Shown: positions 34,870-47,834, counted from the first letter of the stretch. The stretch: DNA of 64,000 nucleotides from Heliocidaris erythrogramma (GCA_025617745.1 CM046870.1:8186303-8250302); one strand, 5' to 3'. Numbers and translations: made by a program. Notes: generated from the letters alone by a model not told the origin.

Positions 34870-35013
34870 ATACTGAATGGCCTTGAGAGGGATACAAGGA
34901 TATATCGCACAAGCCATAATCATATTTCACAAGTCAACACAGTGAGTGAAATATTTTTAAAGCGAGTGCGATATTCCCTTGTATCCCATGAAAGAAAAGT
35001 CATTCCATATTAT
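34870..35013. repeat. Small foldback (ggatacaaggatatatcgc)
   Basis: Seen: gggatacaaggatatatcgc at 34889 onward pairs with gcgatattcccttgtatccc at about 34970-34991, with an outer pair gaatggcctt / aagtcattcc. Total about 140 bp, no coding. Confidence 0.6.
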
Positions 35014-35029
35014 TATCATTAAATTGGAT

Positions 35030-36850
35030 GAAACTTAGTTTCTCATTTTCACCTTTAATTAGATCCGTATGTTTTTGTATTAATGTGAACATTACACAAA
35101 CAGAGAGAGAAACTTATTTTCTCCCTACCAAAGCATTTTACAACGGCTGTGCACATGTTTATTTGCTTTTGCATATTCAATTGCATATTCCCTTTTCTAC
35201 ACAGTCATGCACCCCAAACTATGTCATATTGAAAAATTACTGCATGGTCATTCGGGTAGTTTTTCTCAAATTATGAGATATTGAAAATGACTACACTATC
35301 ATTAGGGTACTTTTGTGCAAACCTTGAGATACATCAATTTTACTTGTAGGCTGAAAATCCTTCATAAAAATAACAATATATATTTAAATATTCAGTTATA
35401 TTTTAGTCATGGGTATGGCCAGTGTACATAAATAATAAGAACTGTCAACGTCCTGCCACAATTACCAATGCGTTTCTTGAGCAGGGACAAGAATTTGCAA
35501 GGTATGTACATCAAAAAATAAACTTGCTACAATATCTAAATTCTTAGTACATTCATATCTTAATTTAGATATGAATTATAAATTTATACCTGTCATAAAA
35601 ATCTATATCTTTTATTCAAAATTTAATTCATATTTAATCTTTTTCTTCATTTTGAATAATGTATGATATTTCTGGTTTATATATAGGCTACTGATCAGAC
35701 ATATATAGTTCTTATCATTCAGTTTAATTTGCATTGCTGGTAAAGATAGTTTATTATATTCTACACTGCATGTTCAAAACTACATATAATTATGTGCCAA
35801 ACAATTTTGGTAGAAAATGTAGGTCATTAATATTACATGTAAGTAAATAATGAGAACAAATTTTAAAAAGTAAGGAAATCAAGCTACATGTACAATTCCT
35901 AACCCATGTTTATGTGCAAATATGATTTGTACTTTTCAATAAGTTTGATTTCCGGCAGATTTTTGTTATTATGTTTTAATACATTTTCCTAGTTCAAAAG
36001 AACCCATTTAATGCCTGATAAACATTCCAAAATCAATTTAAGCCAGTTTCAATGGAAATGCAGTTCACCAAAACCGGAATATTCTTAACAACATTTTTTT
36101 TAAAATCTATTTGTAATACATATTCCAAAATATACTATCAGTATAGGAAATGAAAGAATGTGGTGCAGTAGTCAAATCAAAGATTTTCTTTGCTGTATGT
36201 TGCTTTGAAAATACAACAGAAGTTATGAAATTGTCTAAGCCGGAAATCAAACCACAAGAAGTGTTGATTAAAGCTTTGCATCATTATTCTCTCATTTCCA
36301 TTCGGACACTTTAGTTTCCTCATGAAGAAGAGGTACAAAAAACATTTAGTAACTCTTCAGGAAACAACTGAGATTCAGAAGGGTTTAACTCCTATACTTT
36401 TACATACAGTTAACGTCCTTCTGGATCTTAACAGAGGACATGAGGAAAGTGTTAAGGACAGGAAATTAAAAAAAAGCTAATGGCTTGTAAACTTCTGGGG
36501 TGATCAATCTTAAGCTCTGATCATGGAATCACTAATGTCGCACAGAATCTAATGAATTTCACAACTGTACGTTGAAACTGCAAGGTGATGACTGCATAAC
36601 AAATCTAGTAGAAAATTTAATACTTGGTTTTAAAAAGTAAAGTTGGGACCAAAGGTTATATTGGGACTATAACTCGTCCAATGTTTTCATATATTTATTT
36701 GTCCTAATAGGAATAAATGTGGTAATCATTTTCTGTAATATTGCTTACACATTTATAACCTTAGTTTCTTCTCTTCTTTTCTTTATATTTCTACACATCT
36801 TTCACTCTTCTCCCTTTTCCCATCATCCCTCCCCATTTTAGTAATACTTC
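35030..36850. other. Upstream intron or flank, no exon seen
   Basis: AT-rich. Apart from the P-family hairpin at 36361, no element is recognised. Confidence 0.45.
36361..36438. repeat. Palindromic hairpin family P, diverged copy
   Basis: Seen: gagattcagaagggtttaac and gttaacgtccttctggatct around a loop rich in ttttacat. Confidence 0.6.
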
Positions 36851-36894
36851 TTCAATTTTTACATTTTCATATTTGAACCATGACTGTATTTGTT

Positions 36895-37115
36895 TTAATT
36901 ATCTTCTTCTTCCTTCAGCTTTTTTTTCCTTTCTTTTCCTCTTGCTTTCTCCTTCTTTACCCCTACTCTTTCTTGCCCTTCTACTACTTTTCCTTCTCCT
37001 TTCTACTTCTCCTTTTCCTTCTTTATCTCTCTTTCCTTTCTTCTCCTCTTTCTTCTTCTTTTCCTCCTTCTTCCTTCTTTCTTCTTTCTTCTTTCTTCTG
37101 CTTAATTTTTTTTCC
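36895..37115 (+). repeat. Pyrimidine-rich tract (ttcctt)
   Basis: Seen: about 220 bases of T and C with ttcttcttt units. Overlapping open frames on both strands (36873-37219) are low complexity. Confidence 0.85.
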
Positions 37116-37421
37116 TTAACAGCTCTTATTGGAATATCCTGATTTGTCCTAGCTTTTTTTAAACATCCTTTCACAACACTATCTGTACGTAATCTTTCAT
37201 CCAATAGGACCATGACCAACCATTTGGAACAACCTTACTCAGTAGGGAATACTTTAGAGCACTACATGTGCTGAATAATTGAACAACCGCAGGAATGAAG
37301 GTATGGGACTTAAGAAGGATACTGATGGAAGGGTAGTATATAAATCAGTCATGGCATATAAATCAATGTCAGACAACATTGTATCGATTCCACATCAAAA
37401 CATTATCAAGAGGAAAATAAT

Positions 37422-37501
37422 TATATCGTCTGTTTGGAGCCAGAACTCTGTATTAAAGTATATGAGTAAACGCCCTTCCAGCTCTCAACAGACACTATAA
37501 T
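37422..37501. repeat. Palindromic hairpin family P, copy with arm deletion
   Basis: Seen: cgtctgtttggagccagaac and acgcccttccagctctcaac, then agac. The left arm lacks the agggcgttaa part, so the hairpin is asymmetric. Lies just beyond the 3' end of the Penelope remnant. Confidence 0.7.
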
Positions 37502-37559
37502 ATACAAACAGACGATTGGTACTACAAAACTTAAAGATAACATTTAACAAATTCATAGT

Positions 37560-38349
37560 GACAAAGCTTTTCGACCTGCACTCATCGGGTCACAACGCAG
37601 GAATGAGAGAATACAAGAAAATACGAAAGTCAAGGAAGGGTGTGTACAGCGACCCGGATATGATCCGGGCACGCTAAAATAATGGAAGAGCCTGTACAAA
37701 CTCCTTTTGTCGGCACAGTAGCGGATCTCTCGACTGAATGAACAACGCCTCTAAGAAGCGAAGATGCTGAGAGCTGTGTGCTCGGGCAACAATAGTGAAC
37801 TGAGCAGGGTTATACGCCTTGGAACAAGTCAGACTATTCAGCAAGTGCTGACCAATAGCAGAGTCGCAGTGATTGCGGCTCTGAACGTGAACATTAGCAA
37901 CGCTAGCAGCGGTTTTGCAATTACGCTTCGGCTGTGCTCGGCTACCAGCTGCTGTCTGTCGTACCAGGGAGGGTACGTGCTGTTTAATGCGGTCCGCTAG
38001 ACGCTGAGATGTACGGCCAACATAGACGGCTTCACACCGACAGTGATACTTATAAACGACATTGCTCATTTGGAAGGAAGGCAGTACATCCTTGCGAACT
38101 GCGGGTAGCATTCTATTTAATAGTAGAGAACACGACACGCGTAGCCACGGCAAAGTAACAGCGCGACACTGTATGCTTAATATTGTGTGCATACTTATCA
38201 GACACTTTATCTCGCCATGGTAATTTGAGGTAGACTGGGCATTTATTAGGCCCATACACAGGGCGAGTCTGCGAATCAATGGTACGCTGCACAACGCGAT
38301 CAATGACAAGTGGCAAGTGGGGTTTTTTAAAAAGGAGCGCGTTCAACAA
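37560..38349 (-). pseudogene. Penelope-like retroelement remnant with GIY-YIG endonuclease
   Basis: Seen: two overlapping minus-strand frames together resemble the C-terminal part of a Penelope-like element (PLE) polyprotein. The upstream frame (38113-38349) contains VYLKLPWRDKVSDKYAHNIK and ends RVVFSTIK, typical of the region after the reverse transcriptase. The downstream frame (37674 to about 38130) contains NRMLPAVRKDVLP, then NVVYKYHCRC, then VYVGRTSQRLADRIKQH, which is a GIY-YIG nuclease core, then a distal LEALFI stretch. A frameshift near 38110-38130 separates the halves. The reverse transcriptase itself is missing, so the copy is 5'-truncated. The tail after the stop (37560-37673) includes the string gtcgaaaagctttg, typical of PLE 3' ends. 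PLEs move by target-primed reverse transcription. The copy is dead. Confidence 0.85.
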
Positions 38350-38581
38350 AGGCCCCTATAAAGCATACCAAATGTTAGTATCAGTATTTCATTATTTATA
38401 ATGTTACAGCAGGATTTTTACCAGCAAAATGAACAATAATGCCAACACTTGCACCATACATGGAAACATCCAATATTTTCTTACAACCGAAAAAGTCGAA
38501 ATTTATTATCAATAAGATATGACACACTAATAAACGTTTTTTCAAAATACACATCTAATGCTGATGTGAAATTATTATCTA

Positions 38582-38710
38582 TAAGGACATTAAAGAGTAC
38601 ATTGAGTTCTGGTAAAGGTGAGAAGTAATTTGTGAGCTTTCTCATTCTTTTTATTCTGATGTTGAAGAATATCATATAGCTATGTCTTGTGAAAAAGATT
38701 GTGCTCGAAG
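38582..38710 (+). repeat. 390-bp MITE family L, 3'-truncated copy
   Basis: Seen: ttaaagagtacattgagttc followed by ggtaaaggtgagaagtaatt and gtgagctttctcattc, then similarity stops at an AT microsatellite (38717-38750). Only the first third of the family is present. Confidence 0.65.
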
Positions 38711-38715
38711 TGCTC

Positions 38716-38752
38716 TAATATATATATATATATATTATATATTTTAAATATA
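38716..38752 (+). repeat. (ta)n microsatellite
   Basis: Seen: atatatatatatatat-type run at the break point of the truncated family L MITE. Confidence 0.85.
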
Positions 38753-39696
38753 ATGAGATATAGTTGAAAATTCAGGACCAAATTCTGATATATTTGTGGA
38801 CATAGTCTCAAGCACCTACACCTGTGTTCAGTGGTTTTAATTATTTGAGATTTTCAGCAAGATTTATTTGTTTTGGGTGTTTTTGTTTGTTTGTTTGTTT
38901 GTTGTTTTTTTTGGGGGGGTGCTATTATTTTGATGATTCTAAAACATTATAATGTACAATCATTCATATTCATTGTATATTAAACTAACCATTTAAATTA
39001 TGTTCTGGACGATTTATTTCGCATTCATTGCAATTGCATGACCAGTACTCTACATTTTCTTTCATGTAATTTTGAGGATATACACTCTAAAAACTGAAGT
39101 GTTAAATCTACATTTGAAAGGGCCAAGGAGAGACAGCATTTTCAAAGGTGAGATTGAGTACATTTTTAAATGCTGAATACAACCTTTACAGTGTTGATCA
39201 AAGCAATTTACATATCAATAATGAACCCCAATATTTTGTAAATGCTGAATTAAAAGATGATATTCTCCCCTTTTGGTGAATCCATAAGGGGGAGGACCTT
39301 GTTCCCTTTTTGCCCCTTCACACATTTAACATCTCAAAATTTAATGCCAAATCTATTAACAGAATCAACTTACCTGATTTTCCAAACATCCAAGAAAACG
39401 GCAGGAGGTAGCATGAAAGAATATAAAAAAGAGAAAAAGAGAAATAGAATGATTTATTTGTGTATTAAGCAGGTGTGGTATTTTCACTCCAGTAGTTCTC
39501 CATATAAGATTTCTGTCTTTCTATTGGACATGGATTTAGGCTGATCTTATCCATCTTGTATGGATCTTATTCATTCAGCTGAAAGAAAGTTGAAACGGAC
39601 ACAAAGAAGACGAATTGTGCCATGGCGATCTCAAATTTCGTTCTGCTCCTTGCACCCAGATAAAGTTCTTTCTGCTGATGTACTTCTCTCATGAGA

Positions 39697-39781
39697 TCAT
39701 AGCATCCGCTGAGAGCCAGAAAGGTACTAGGTCCATGTAAAATTATGCGAGTTAACATCCTTCTTGCTCCCAGTAAACAAT
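39697..39781. repeat. Palindromic hairpin family P, diverged copy
   Basis: Seen: gctgagagccagaaaggtac and gagttaacatccttcttgct; arms pair less well than other copies. Confidence 0.6.
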
Positions 39782-40454
39782 CAAAAGGGCGTTCGATCAA
39801 TGCTAAAATGCAGTCACCTTTTTACCCATTTCCAGCTGTGTTAACAGTTTCTTGGCTGGACTCTTAACAGCCTTCCCACTGAACCACCCTGCATTCAGCC
39901 GGAGTGCCCCCGAGGCAGACATTTGCCATTTGCATTCACACTCCTTACGAACACAAAGCGTCTACAGCTTAACTACAACCAGGGAATCGCACTTACTATT
40001 TTGCATGATGGGTCCAGATTGAAATTTCTGATTGTCTTTATTCTTAGGACTCCTGTTAAAATATGGGATTAGGGGATCTGGAATAAAAAAATTGGGTGCC
40101 CATATGCACTGGACACCTGTAAGTACTAACCCTTCAATCTAACTATTATACTCAAAGCTGATCTTAAGTTCTGGTGATGAAATTGTATTTTTTTTAAACC
40201 AGCTTGAACTGGTCCTGAATTTTTATCAAGTGGTAGATAATAATAATTAACAGCTTCATGAATAACTTTTGCTGTAAGTTTGATCAACCACAGGTTTTTT
40301 TTGTTTTTTTTTCAATAAGATGACATTTAATTCCACCGTTGTGACTAAATAACGTTCAAGTAACGAAAGTATTACAATATCCTTCTCTTTTTTTTCTTCT
40401 GAAGCCTCAGTTCAATCATTATGACATTTCTACATAAACCAACTTATCAACTCG

Positions 40455-40600
40455 ACAAAAATAATAATAATATTCCGTTCTTGTATGGCGCATATCACAT
40501 TATGATATAACGTCTCTCTGCACTTCCAAAGGACTTTGGATATTATTACCCTGGCTTTAGCTCCGGCAACCGTAGCGCTCATTGTAATGAAAGCCAAGGA
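40455..40600 (-). mobile_element. SINE family B 3' fragment
   Basis: Seen: aataataataatattccgtt followed by gtatggcgcatatcac and ttattaccctggctttagct, equal to the tail-proximal part of family B in the orientation of the 34428 copy. Head absent. Confidence 0.5.
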
Positions 40601-40609
40601 CACATTTTA

Positions 40610-42700
40610 TATTCTGTGAGCTGAAACATCCTACAAACCATGAATACACATCTAATTTGCAAAGAAATATTGCAAATTGATCAAATCCCAAATTTTCACA
40701 GATTAAATCATGTCTTCAGAACTGCACAAATAATGTTCATATTGATGTTTTGTATGTTGAGTTTGAACGCACTCTGTCGAAGTTGCAGTGTATTGGGTGT
40801 GCCCCAAGGGCAGACAAATAGGTACAACTCATCATTCGGCCTCAAAGCATGACAAAAGGCCTTTCAAGTCCACGATGGTTCGACTTCATTCCGACTCATG
40901 TGTGACATCAGCTAGATAATTTAGTGCATGTGGGACAGCAGCAAAAGTAGACCCTGCGCAAGCATGCAAGATTATCCGGTTATTTTTACATCAGCGCTGC
41001 CAAGCCAGAAAGACTAACCAAATTATATTTAGAACGTGGCATATTCTTGCAAATTCCCTGATTACCATGGCAACTGAACCCTTGCAGCGGCAATGGCATC
41101 AAGAGCCTTGGGATTTTCAATTTGTGGACATGATGCATAGAGGAAGACCCTGGGAATAGAGTGTTCTTGAACAGTTGTTTTTCTACAGCTTGAAGGTGTT
41201 TAATTTTAATGCTCAACAGTTGAGTCTAGCATTTACAATACAAACTAGCTAATAATTGCTTTGAGTTGAAATGTACGTTTACATACAAAAAAACAACCAA
41301 AGAAATTCTATATGCACACACCTGTTGTTTACAATTCTTGTATACCATGAGAATTTACATCTAGTATTAAGATATTGCTGTGTCTAAAACTCTTCTTATA
41401 AATTCTTCAAATTTAGGTCAAAGTCATTTTTCATGACAAGTGAACATTTCATAAGATAACGGTGACAGTGACAGAGGATATTTTTTTATTTTACCTACTC
41501 TAAAATACCTTTCAAATAATTTTAGTTGCCTAAATCTAATGCATAAACAGTAATATATTTAATTAAACCTTACCTTTCTACTTGAAACTCAAAGCAGCTT
41601 TAGAATTATTGCAGCTTATTGTTTCAAGATGAAAGAATTGATAATTATGAACTTGTCATGTTTACATTACATATTTGTAGACTTTGTTTCACTGTAAGTG
41701 TTAAGAATCAGTTCATTTCAATTCCATCTAAGCCCATTGTTATCCATAATAGTCAACAGAAATATGTACATAGATACATGTATTTACAGGAGAATAGATA
41801 CATGATAGACAATCAACACACTTGAAAATACACAAAACAACTCCTAACTAAACTAAAAGAATAGAACTTAATAGAAAATTGTAATATGAGGTCTATTTGA
41901 TTCCATTTTTTAAATATACATGTAGAATGTGTGTTTCAAACTGAAGTATAAGAGTTGTATACAGTACATAATTATCAATGACTATAACAGTAACTTTAAA
42001 ATGGTAGAAACAGATAAACATGCAATTCATTATGCAGTATACATGTAAATGATATCATAGGAGAAATACTGTTTAATAGTTAATGTTTGTATTATACAAT
42101 TTTAAAAAGGTAATTTGGTAGCTGGAAGATCAAATTACTGAGTATCATAAATCAGATACATAAATAATGCTTATGATTTTATTTTTAATCATTAGGGCGA
42201 ATCCGAACAATGCAGTTTATTTCATCACAATAGAAATTTGACATAGGTATAGGTATAGGTTCATTTATTGTCCATTTTTGGTATGGAAATTTGTTGTATT
42301 TACATAAATACAACTATGCGTCAATAAACATAAACATAAAAATAAATACATACATGCATCGATAATGTTGTGTTAAGGCGAAAGCAACCGTGTGTTAAGG
42401 CGAAAAAAGAGGCTGAGATAAAAGGATTTCTCCCTAAGGCCAGAATAAGAGTTATAAATAATTGATTTATGAAACATGACACTTGAAAGATCTGTCCTTG
42501 GTAATCTCATATTGATATTAAAATGTACAGACTAATGTTCAAGGCCTAACTGTAGTACCAATTGGAAATATGATATGATTATGAAAGAGCAATTTTAATG
42601 TTCACACATTGCAAGCGGCTTTACAAAGACTGCTTGGCATATACAAAACAAACAAGGTATCAGGATGGAGGGCATTTTTTCTTTTTTTTTAACATATGTT
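40610..42700. other. Upstream intron or flank, no exon seen
   Basis: AT-rich. Weak tandem aggtataggtatagg at 42245-42260 followed by ttcatttattgtcc, possibly the end of a dispersed repeat. Nothing coding. Confidence 0.45.
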
Positions 42701-42719
42701 CATTATTCTGAAAATAATA

Positions 42720-42905
42720 TCGGATTGTAATATGATCCTTTGTAATATGATCCTTTGAAATGATGAACCCTATTTAATTTCCAGAATTATGAAACCTATT
42801 ACATTTTCAGAATTTTGAATCTTATTTCATTTCCAGAATTTCAGAATTACAAGCATTCAGAATAATGAACCTTTAGAAGTATAAACCTTTGGAAAAACAA
42901 AATGT
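42720..42905. repeat. Phased ttccagaattatgaacc array, locus 1
   Basis: Seen: repeated gaaccctatt, catttccagaatt, attatgaaacc words about every 30-35 bases. Diverged version of the arrays at 56490-56870 and 62385-62660. Confidence 0.55.
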
Positions 42906-43170
42906 TACTGTCAGAATCACCTACATGGTGTATGTCTATAAACCCATGATCTAAAGAGCTCAACAATATCTGCCCTTGGGTAAAGAAAAATTGAAGTTTT
43001 TTGCAATCATGTTGTTAATTCAAAACACTTCATAAGATAAAGGTGAAAAGCTTCTGCACATGCCTTATGTAAGATTATTTTTTCAAATAATTATTAAAGC
43101 CTTTTTTTCTCAAGGATTACTTGGAAAATTGGGGCAAGTATTGAAGATAAGATCAAATTCATCTCATAGG

Positions 43171-43244
43171 CCAGGGAGCGTTTCATCAAGTGTTTCGTCA
43201 GTGATAAAAATCACTGACAAAACGCTTAATGAAACGCTCCCCTG
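43171..43244. repeat. Coreless 74-bp palindrome of MITE family K
   Basis: Seen: ccagggagcgtttcatcaag to its complement, with the centre tgataaaaatca. The core found in other copies is absent, leaving an almost perfect 74-base hairpin. It probably arose by deletion of the loop. Confidence 0.75.
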
Positions 43245-43859
43245 ATGATTTAAGCATCTGAAAATGTCTAATGAAATGATTTTTTTTTTCTTATTATTTT
43301 ACTTCCTTTTCTTTCTCAATGACCAGTTGGGAAAATTTAGGTAATTTATTGAAATTATGATCAAATTCATCTTTCATGACAGGTGATTTTTGTGAACAAT
43401 TCCAGATAAAAAGTACAAAACAAAGAAACATACTAACAGCACTGACCGGAAGACTGGAATGAAATGTGTTTCCATCTAGCCCTAAATCTTTCCATTTCAT
43501 TGATTTCTAGCTATGATTGACAGTATCATTGAGGCCATCTCTTCTCATATCAAATATCCCTCAGAAATAGAAAATACGAGACTGTAATGGATGCAAATCA
43601 ATGGAGGAGATGGCCAGCTGGGTGGATTTCTCAACAAAAAAATCCCATTAATAAACACATACACTTCTCAAGGAAGAGAAAAGGGGGTTGAATTATGAAA
43701 AGACTGACAGTTTGTTGAACTGTTAATGCAAGAGTGTAAAACATTTTGATGAGGTGAAATTCAACGACGGATATTCTGAGAAGTTATTCGAGTCAACGCA
43801 TCAGTTTTTCTTTGAAAAATACTCTCATATTATCCACCCTAAGCCATGGTTACTCATTT

Positions 43860-44070
43860 ATGTTTAGGGTTCAGCCTTTCTTAAAATTGGGATGACAAAA
43901 ACTAACAAAAAGTGTTGACAGCACCTCTTTGTGTCCATCGGTTTTCAAACTGGGACGACATAAATACTGAGCAAAATGGTGACTATGCCGCTTTTATGGT
44001 AAGCGTCCGTCTGTTTTCAAACTGGGACAACATCAAAACTGAGCAAAATATTGACTGAGCCTCTCCTGGT
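43860..44070 (+). repeat. Tandem repeat, about three units of ~72 bp
   Basis: Seen: gttttcaaactgggacgaca at 43941 and gttttcaaactgggacaaca at 44013, each followed by actgagcaaaat and preceded by a gtccgtctg / gtccatcg variant. A more diverged unit (cttaaaattgggatgacaaa) precedes at about 43876. Confidence 0.65.
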
Positions 44071-44444
44071 GTTGGATTTCATTTGATTTTTAGGCAGGAG
44101 TGCTTTGGACAGTTTCCTGAGAGGTTTTGCTTTTCATCCACATGTCTTGACAGTTATTTGTTGCTGATTCAATTCAAAAGTAGTGATTTGCTGCGTTGAG
44201 AGCTCAAGGGAAATTCTATGGTGATGAAATATAATCATTTGAAGAAACGGGATACTGGAATTTTCCTTATGAAATCCAAAAAATATTTAGCCATGCTTTT
44301 TAGTGTTACTTTGTGTAGATATATAACGGCAACAATTATGCCTGCCTGAGTAGAACTTTTTCGTTTACTTTGTGAGTATATATAATTGTATATACTGTAC
44401 ATTTATCAATATAGAGACATAAATATTGTCAAAAATGATATAAT

Positions 44445-44672
44445 GATCATGACAATGATGATGATGATAATGATGATGATGGAAATGATGATAATAATGA
44501 TGAAGATGATGATGACAATGATGAATGATGATGGTGATGACAATGATGAATGATGATGGTGATGACAATGATGAATGATGATGGTGATGACGGTGATGGT
44601 GATAATGATGATGGTGATAATGATGATGATGATAATGGTGATGGTGATAGTGATAATGATGATGTTCCTGAT
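44445..44672 (+). repeat. (gat)n microsatellite with 31-bp higher-order unit
   Basis: Seen: gatgatgat with three copies of tgatggtgatgacaatgatg-type units near 44500-44590. The minus-strand His-rich frame is an artefact. Confidence 0.9.
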
Positions 44673-44879
44673 GAAGAGGGTTTATATTTCTTTTGTTTTA
44701 CATGTTTTTGATAACAATAATTTCAAGAAATATGAAAAAAAAATATGAAATGCTTAATTTTGTGCCCTTAAAAGCAGGACAGAACACATCACAAAAGTAA
44801 AAATTTATAAATAAAACATTCCATAGACAAGAAACTTCCAGTTTACAATTTCCTTCTTTACAATAGTCCTTTACCTGAT

Positions 44880-46300
44880 GCAATACACCTTTGAAGACTT
44901 GCTATTGTTAACAAGCCTATTGATTTATTTTCTGAGCACGTTCACTCTCGGACTAGCGCTCTTTGTTATTTAATTACTTTAATGAATGGTTCCCCCCGAC
45001 ATCAATAAATATTCAAAGTTTTTCTCAGATGCACACCCAATATACTTGATGTACGTGCATGTCCACCTTAAGCACACCCAAGATATTGACATGTAGCCAC
45101 TAATTAAGGTTCTAATATGAGGTAAGCAGATGACTAAACAACCAAATTGATATAAATTGAGTTTGATTGCACTGTTTAATCAATAGCTGATTCAGTCGAT
45201 GCAGGCAACCAGCAAGATCAATTTTGAATTTCAACCCGAGGCATACCAATTAGCATATAAATGAATGGTCTGGACAAAGTATACCACTAAATAAACATGT
45301 TATGAATTTACAATTGGCTATTTTGAAGAGGAATTAATCTTTTGTTTGTATTCTACACACAAAAAATAATGTATTTAATTATAATATGTTTCTTAACCAT
45401 TCAATTACTACATGTTCTTCTAAATATGAGACAATAATCATCAACTTTACAATAATAAAGAATAACCTATTTATTGCAAACTGATTTTGTACTATGTTAC
45501 AATTTTAATGTATGTATTGTCAACAAAAAACCTTAGATAATCATCAATAAGTCCCCCAAAGTTTTTTTATATTTGGATTTAGTAAATTTGATGAAACTAA
45601 AGATTTCAAGCTTTCACAATTTATTCTTTCAGTTCTTGTATCTCTCTCTCTCTCTTTGTGTGTGTGTGTGTGGGGGGGGGGGGGGTCTGAAACCAGAGAT
45701 GCCAAACTTTTATATGATGTGTACCACTTGTAGTTTGAATCAGTAAGAATCTACATAAATATCATATTGTACCAAGAATAATCAGTGACGTCTATTTCCA
45801 TGAAAGAAAAAAAAAATCTATCCAGAGAAATCCTCTTATTTCTCATTTGCTCCATTTTCAGATTTGCAACATATTGGTTGTTTTGGACCCTCAGGTCACA
45901 TATTGTCATTCCTTCGAAAAAATATGCTTATGTAATTAATTTTACAGCCTCTCGTTTTACTACCATTTTCTCAATCTTATGTTAACGGATATTAGCAAAA
46001 TACACCTCTTTAATCATATAATGGACTTTGTGCATGGCCTAAAGGTGAACATTGCCATGTTGGATGAAAATCTTCATGCATAATGCACATTATCAATGCT
46101 TCGTCCTCTATCGATTTTGGACGGTGGCCTGAAGCAAAGATACTTTTTAATCTCGCTGTCAGAGTTGATTGGGTATAAGTACTTCAAAGTTTATTACTTT
46201 TGCTTAGTTATTGGTATATGCTTAGATGGAACAATATCCTGTTTTCTTGATTTACAATTCATTTCCTTGCACTTTACAAGTCCTAGATCCTTACTTTCAC
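44880..46300. other. Upstream intron or flank, no exon seen
   Basis: AT-rich, with a ctct/gtgt/G-run compound microsatellite at 45640-45686. Short frames only. Confidence 0.45.
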
Positions 46301-46440
46301 TGTATATAATATCCTTTCTGTCCTTCTTCTCACCCTAGCTCTCATTCCTTTCCTTCAACATATTTTTCTTTCCTTCGCTCTTTCTTCCTTCTATTTTTCC
46401 CCTCCTCTCCCTGTTTTAATTTTGCTGTCTTCTCTTGTAC
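46300..46440 (+). repeat. Pyrimidine-rich tract
   Basis: Seen: cttcttctcacc, ctttccttc, ttcttccttc. A second such stretch lies at 46600-46750, with the P-family hairpin between. Confidence 0.75.
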
Positions 46441-46448
46441 CTCCATTT

Positions 46449-46527
46449 CGTCTGTTTGGAGCCAAAAGGGTGTTAACTCTGTGTTAAAGCATACAGTTAA
46501 TGCCCTTCTGGCTCTGAACAGACAATT
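46449..46527. repeat. Palindromic hairpin family P, copy
   Basis: Seen: cgtctgtttggagccaaaag then ggtgttaactc pairs with gttaatgcccttctggctct and gaacagac; loop tgtgttaaagcatac. Sits inside a pyrimidine-rich tract. Confidence 0.8.
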
Positions 46528-46954
46528 TCATCTTTCTCACAATTTTCAGGTTTCTGTAACACAAATCGGCCTTTAAAATTCTTTGTCACAGGTTTCTCTC
46601 ACAGACTCAGTTTGTCTCTTCTGCTTTCAAATCAATCTCTCCATCTCAAACTGATTTATCCTTCACCTTTCTCTCCATCTCTATTATTTTTTCTTTTCCT
46701 CTTTAATTTTTTTTCCTTCCTTCTCTGTTTCCCATTTCTCAATACCAAGAACACTTCAAACTTTCTCTATTCATCTATCAAATTTCATTCTGAAACATTT
46801 TAAAACTATTTTTCAGTATTTTCTATTTTCTCTGCAATCAATGTGTTTGACAGACTTTCAGATACATAACCTTGCATTTCTTGCACCAACAATTATTTGG
46901 AGCACTGTCTTATATTGGTGAAGGTTCTTGACTGCCAAAAAAGAGATTCTGCAT

Positions 46955-47048
46955 TCAACCCTCGCTATTATAAAGTGCTTATATACATCCCTGGACAAGG
47001 TATTTTACCACTTTAGTCTCTCTTGACCCAGGTGCAGTAAGTGGGTAC
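46955..47048 (+). mobile_element. SINE-like fragment cut by a foldback
   Basis: Seen: cattcaaccctcgctattat, gtgcttatatacatccctgg, cttgacccaggtgcagtaag, tgggtacctgg. Resembles the body of the SINE families; the K-family foldback begins at its end. Confidence 0.5.
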
Positions 47049-47188
47049 CTGGTGAGTGTTTCATCAAACGTTCTGTCAGTGATTTCTACTGACAACTGTT
47101 ATAAGCTACTGAAATCCTTGCATCTGATTAGGTGAGGGCAAATTTGTCAGTAAATATCACTGACAAGACACTTGAAACGCTTCCCTGG
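47049..47188. repeat. Foldback MITE family K inserted in a SINE fragment
   Basis: Seen: ggtgagtgtttcatcaaacg to cttgaaacgcttccctgg with the usual core. It follows immediately on a SINE-like piece (46955-47048, containing acccaggtgcagtaagtggg) and the SINE-like text resumes after it, so it appears to be a secondary insertion. Confidence 0.7.
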
Positions 47189-47785
47189 CATTGCTACAAA
47201 CCCTTGGAGTAACAATGAGTGCAGAGTCTTTCACAAATAGCAGTGACCATACTGATGAGGCTACCCTGGTTAACTGAGACCATATTGCTATTATCATTAT
47301 ATAACTGTTGATGTCAATTCGTAACTGGATATATTTATTTCACAAGGCCTTCTTTTGCAACTTACAAACAATTAAGTCATATTGCAGAATTATAACTAAA
47401 CCATACAACAATTCTTATGTAAAAAAATAGGTTTTTCTTAATTCTCCCCAAATAATATTTTGGAAGCTGTCTTTTGACAAACACTAGCGCCACAAGACAG
47501 TAAAGTCGTTTGTGTGGTGAGCCCAAGTTTCCCACCCTACATAAAGGGACTATTGATCAGGAAACTGTTTTCCATTGTGGATGTATGATGGTTGGGAGTG
47601 TTTTGATCAATAGGGTTAACAATGAATAACTGGATCAGAGGGACTAGCCGGAGTACAGGAACACTTATGTACTTCCCCCTTTTTCTTCTAATCTATAGTA
47701 TTATGCATGCAATTAGTTATCCCTACATAGTATAGGCATGTAAGTAGCATAGCACATATCAATGTCGTCCAGATTTCTTTAAGTG

Positions 47786-47798
47786 CCCCCCCCCCCCC

Positions 47799-47834
<36 letters not shown>
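47786..47834 (+). repeat. C14 A35 homopolymer pair
   Basis: Seen: fourteen C followed directly by thirty-five A. The A-run could be the tail of a retrotransposed sequence in plus orientation, but the bases before the C-run show no recognisable element. Confidence 0.9.

Noticed and set aside
36873-37219. Leu/Ser/Phe-rich plus-strand and Lys/Glu-rich minus-strand frames
   Set aside because: Artefacts of a pyrimidine-rich tract.
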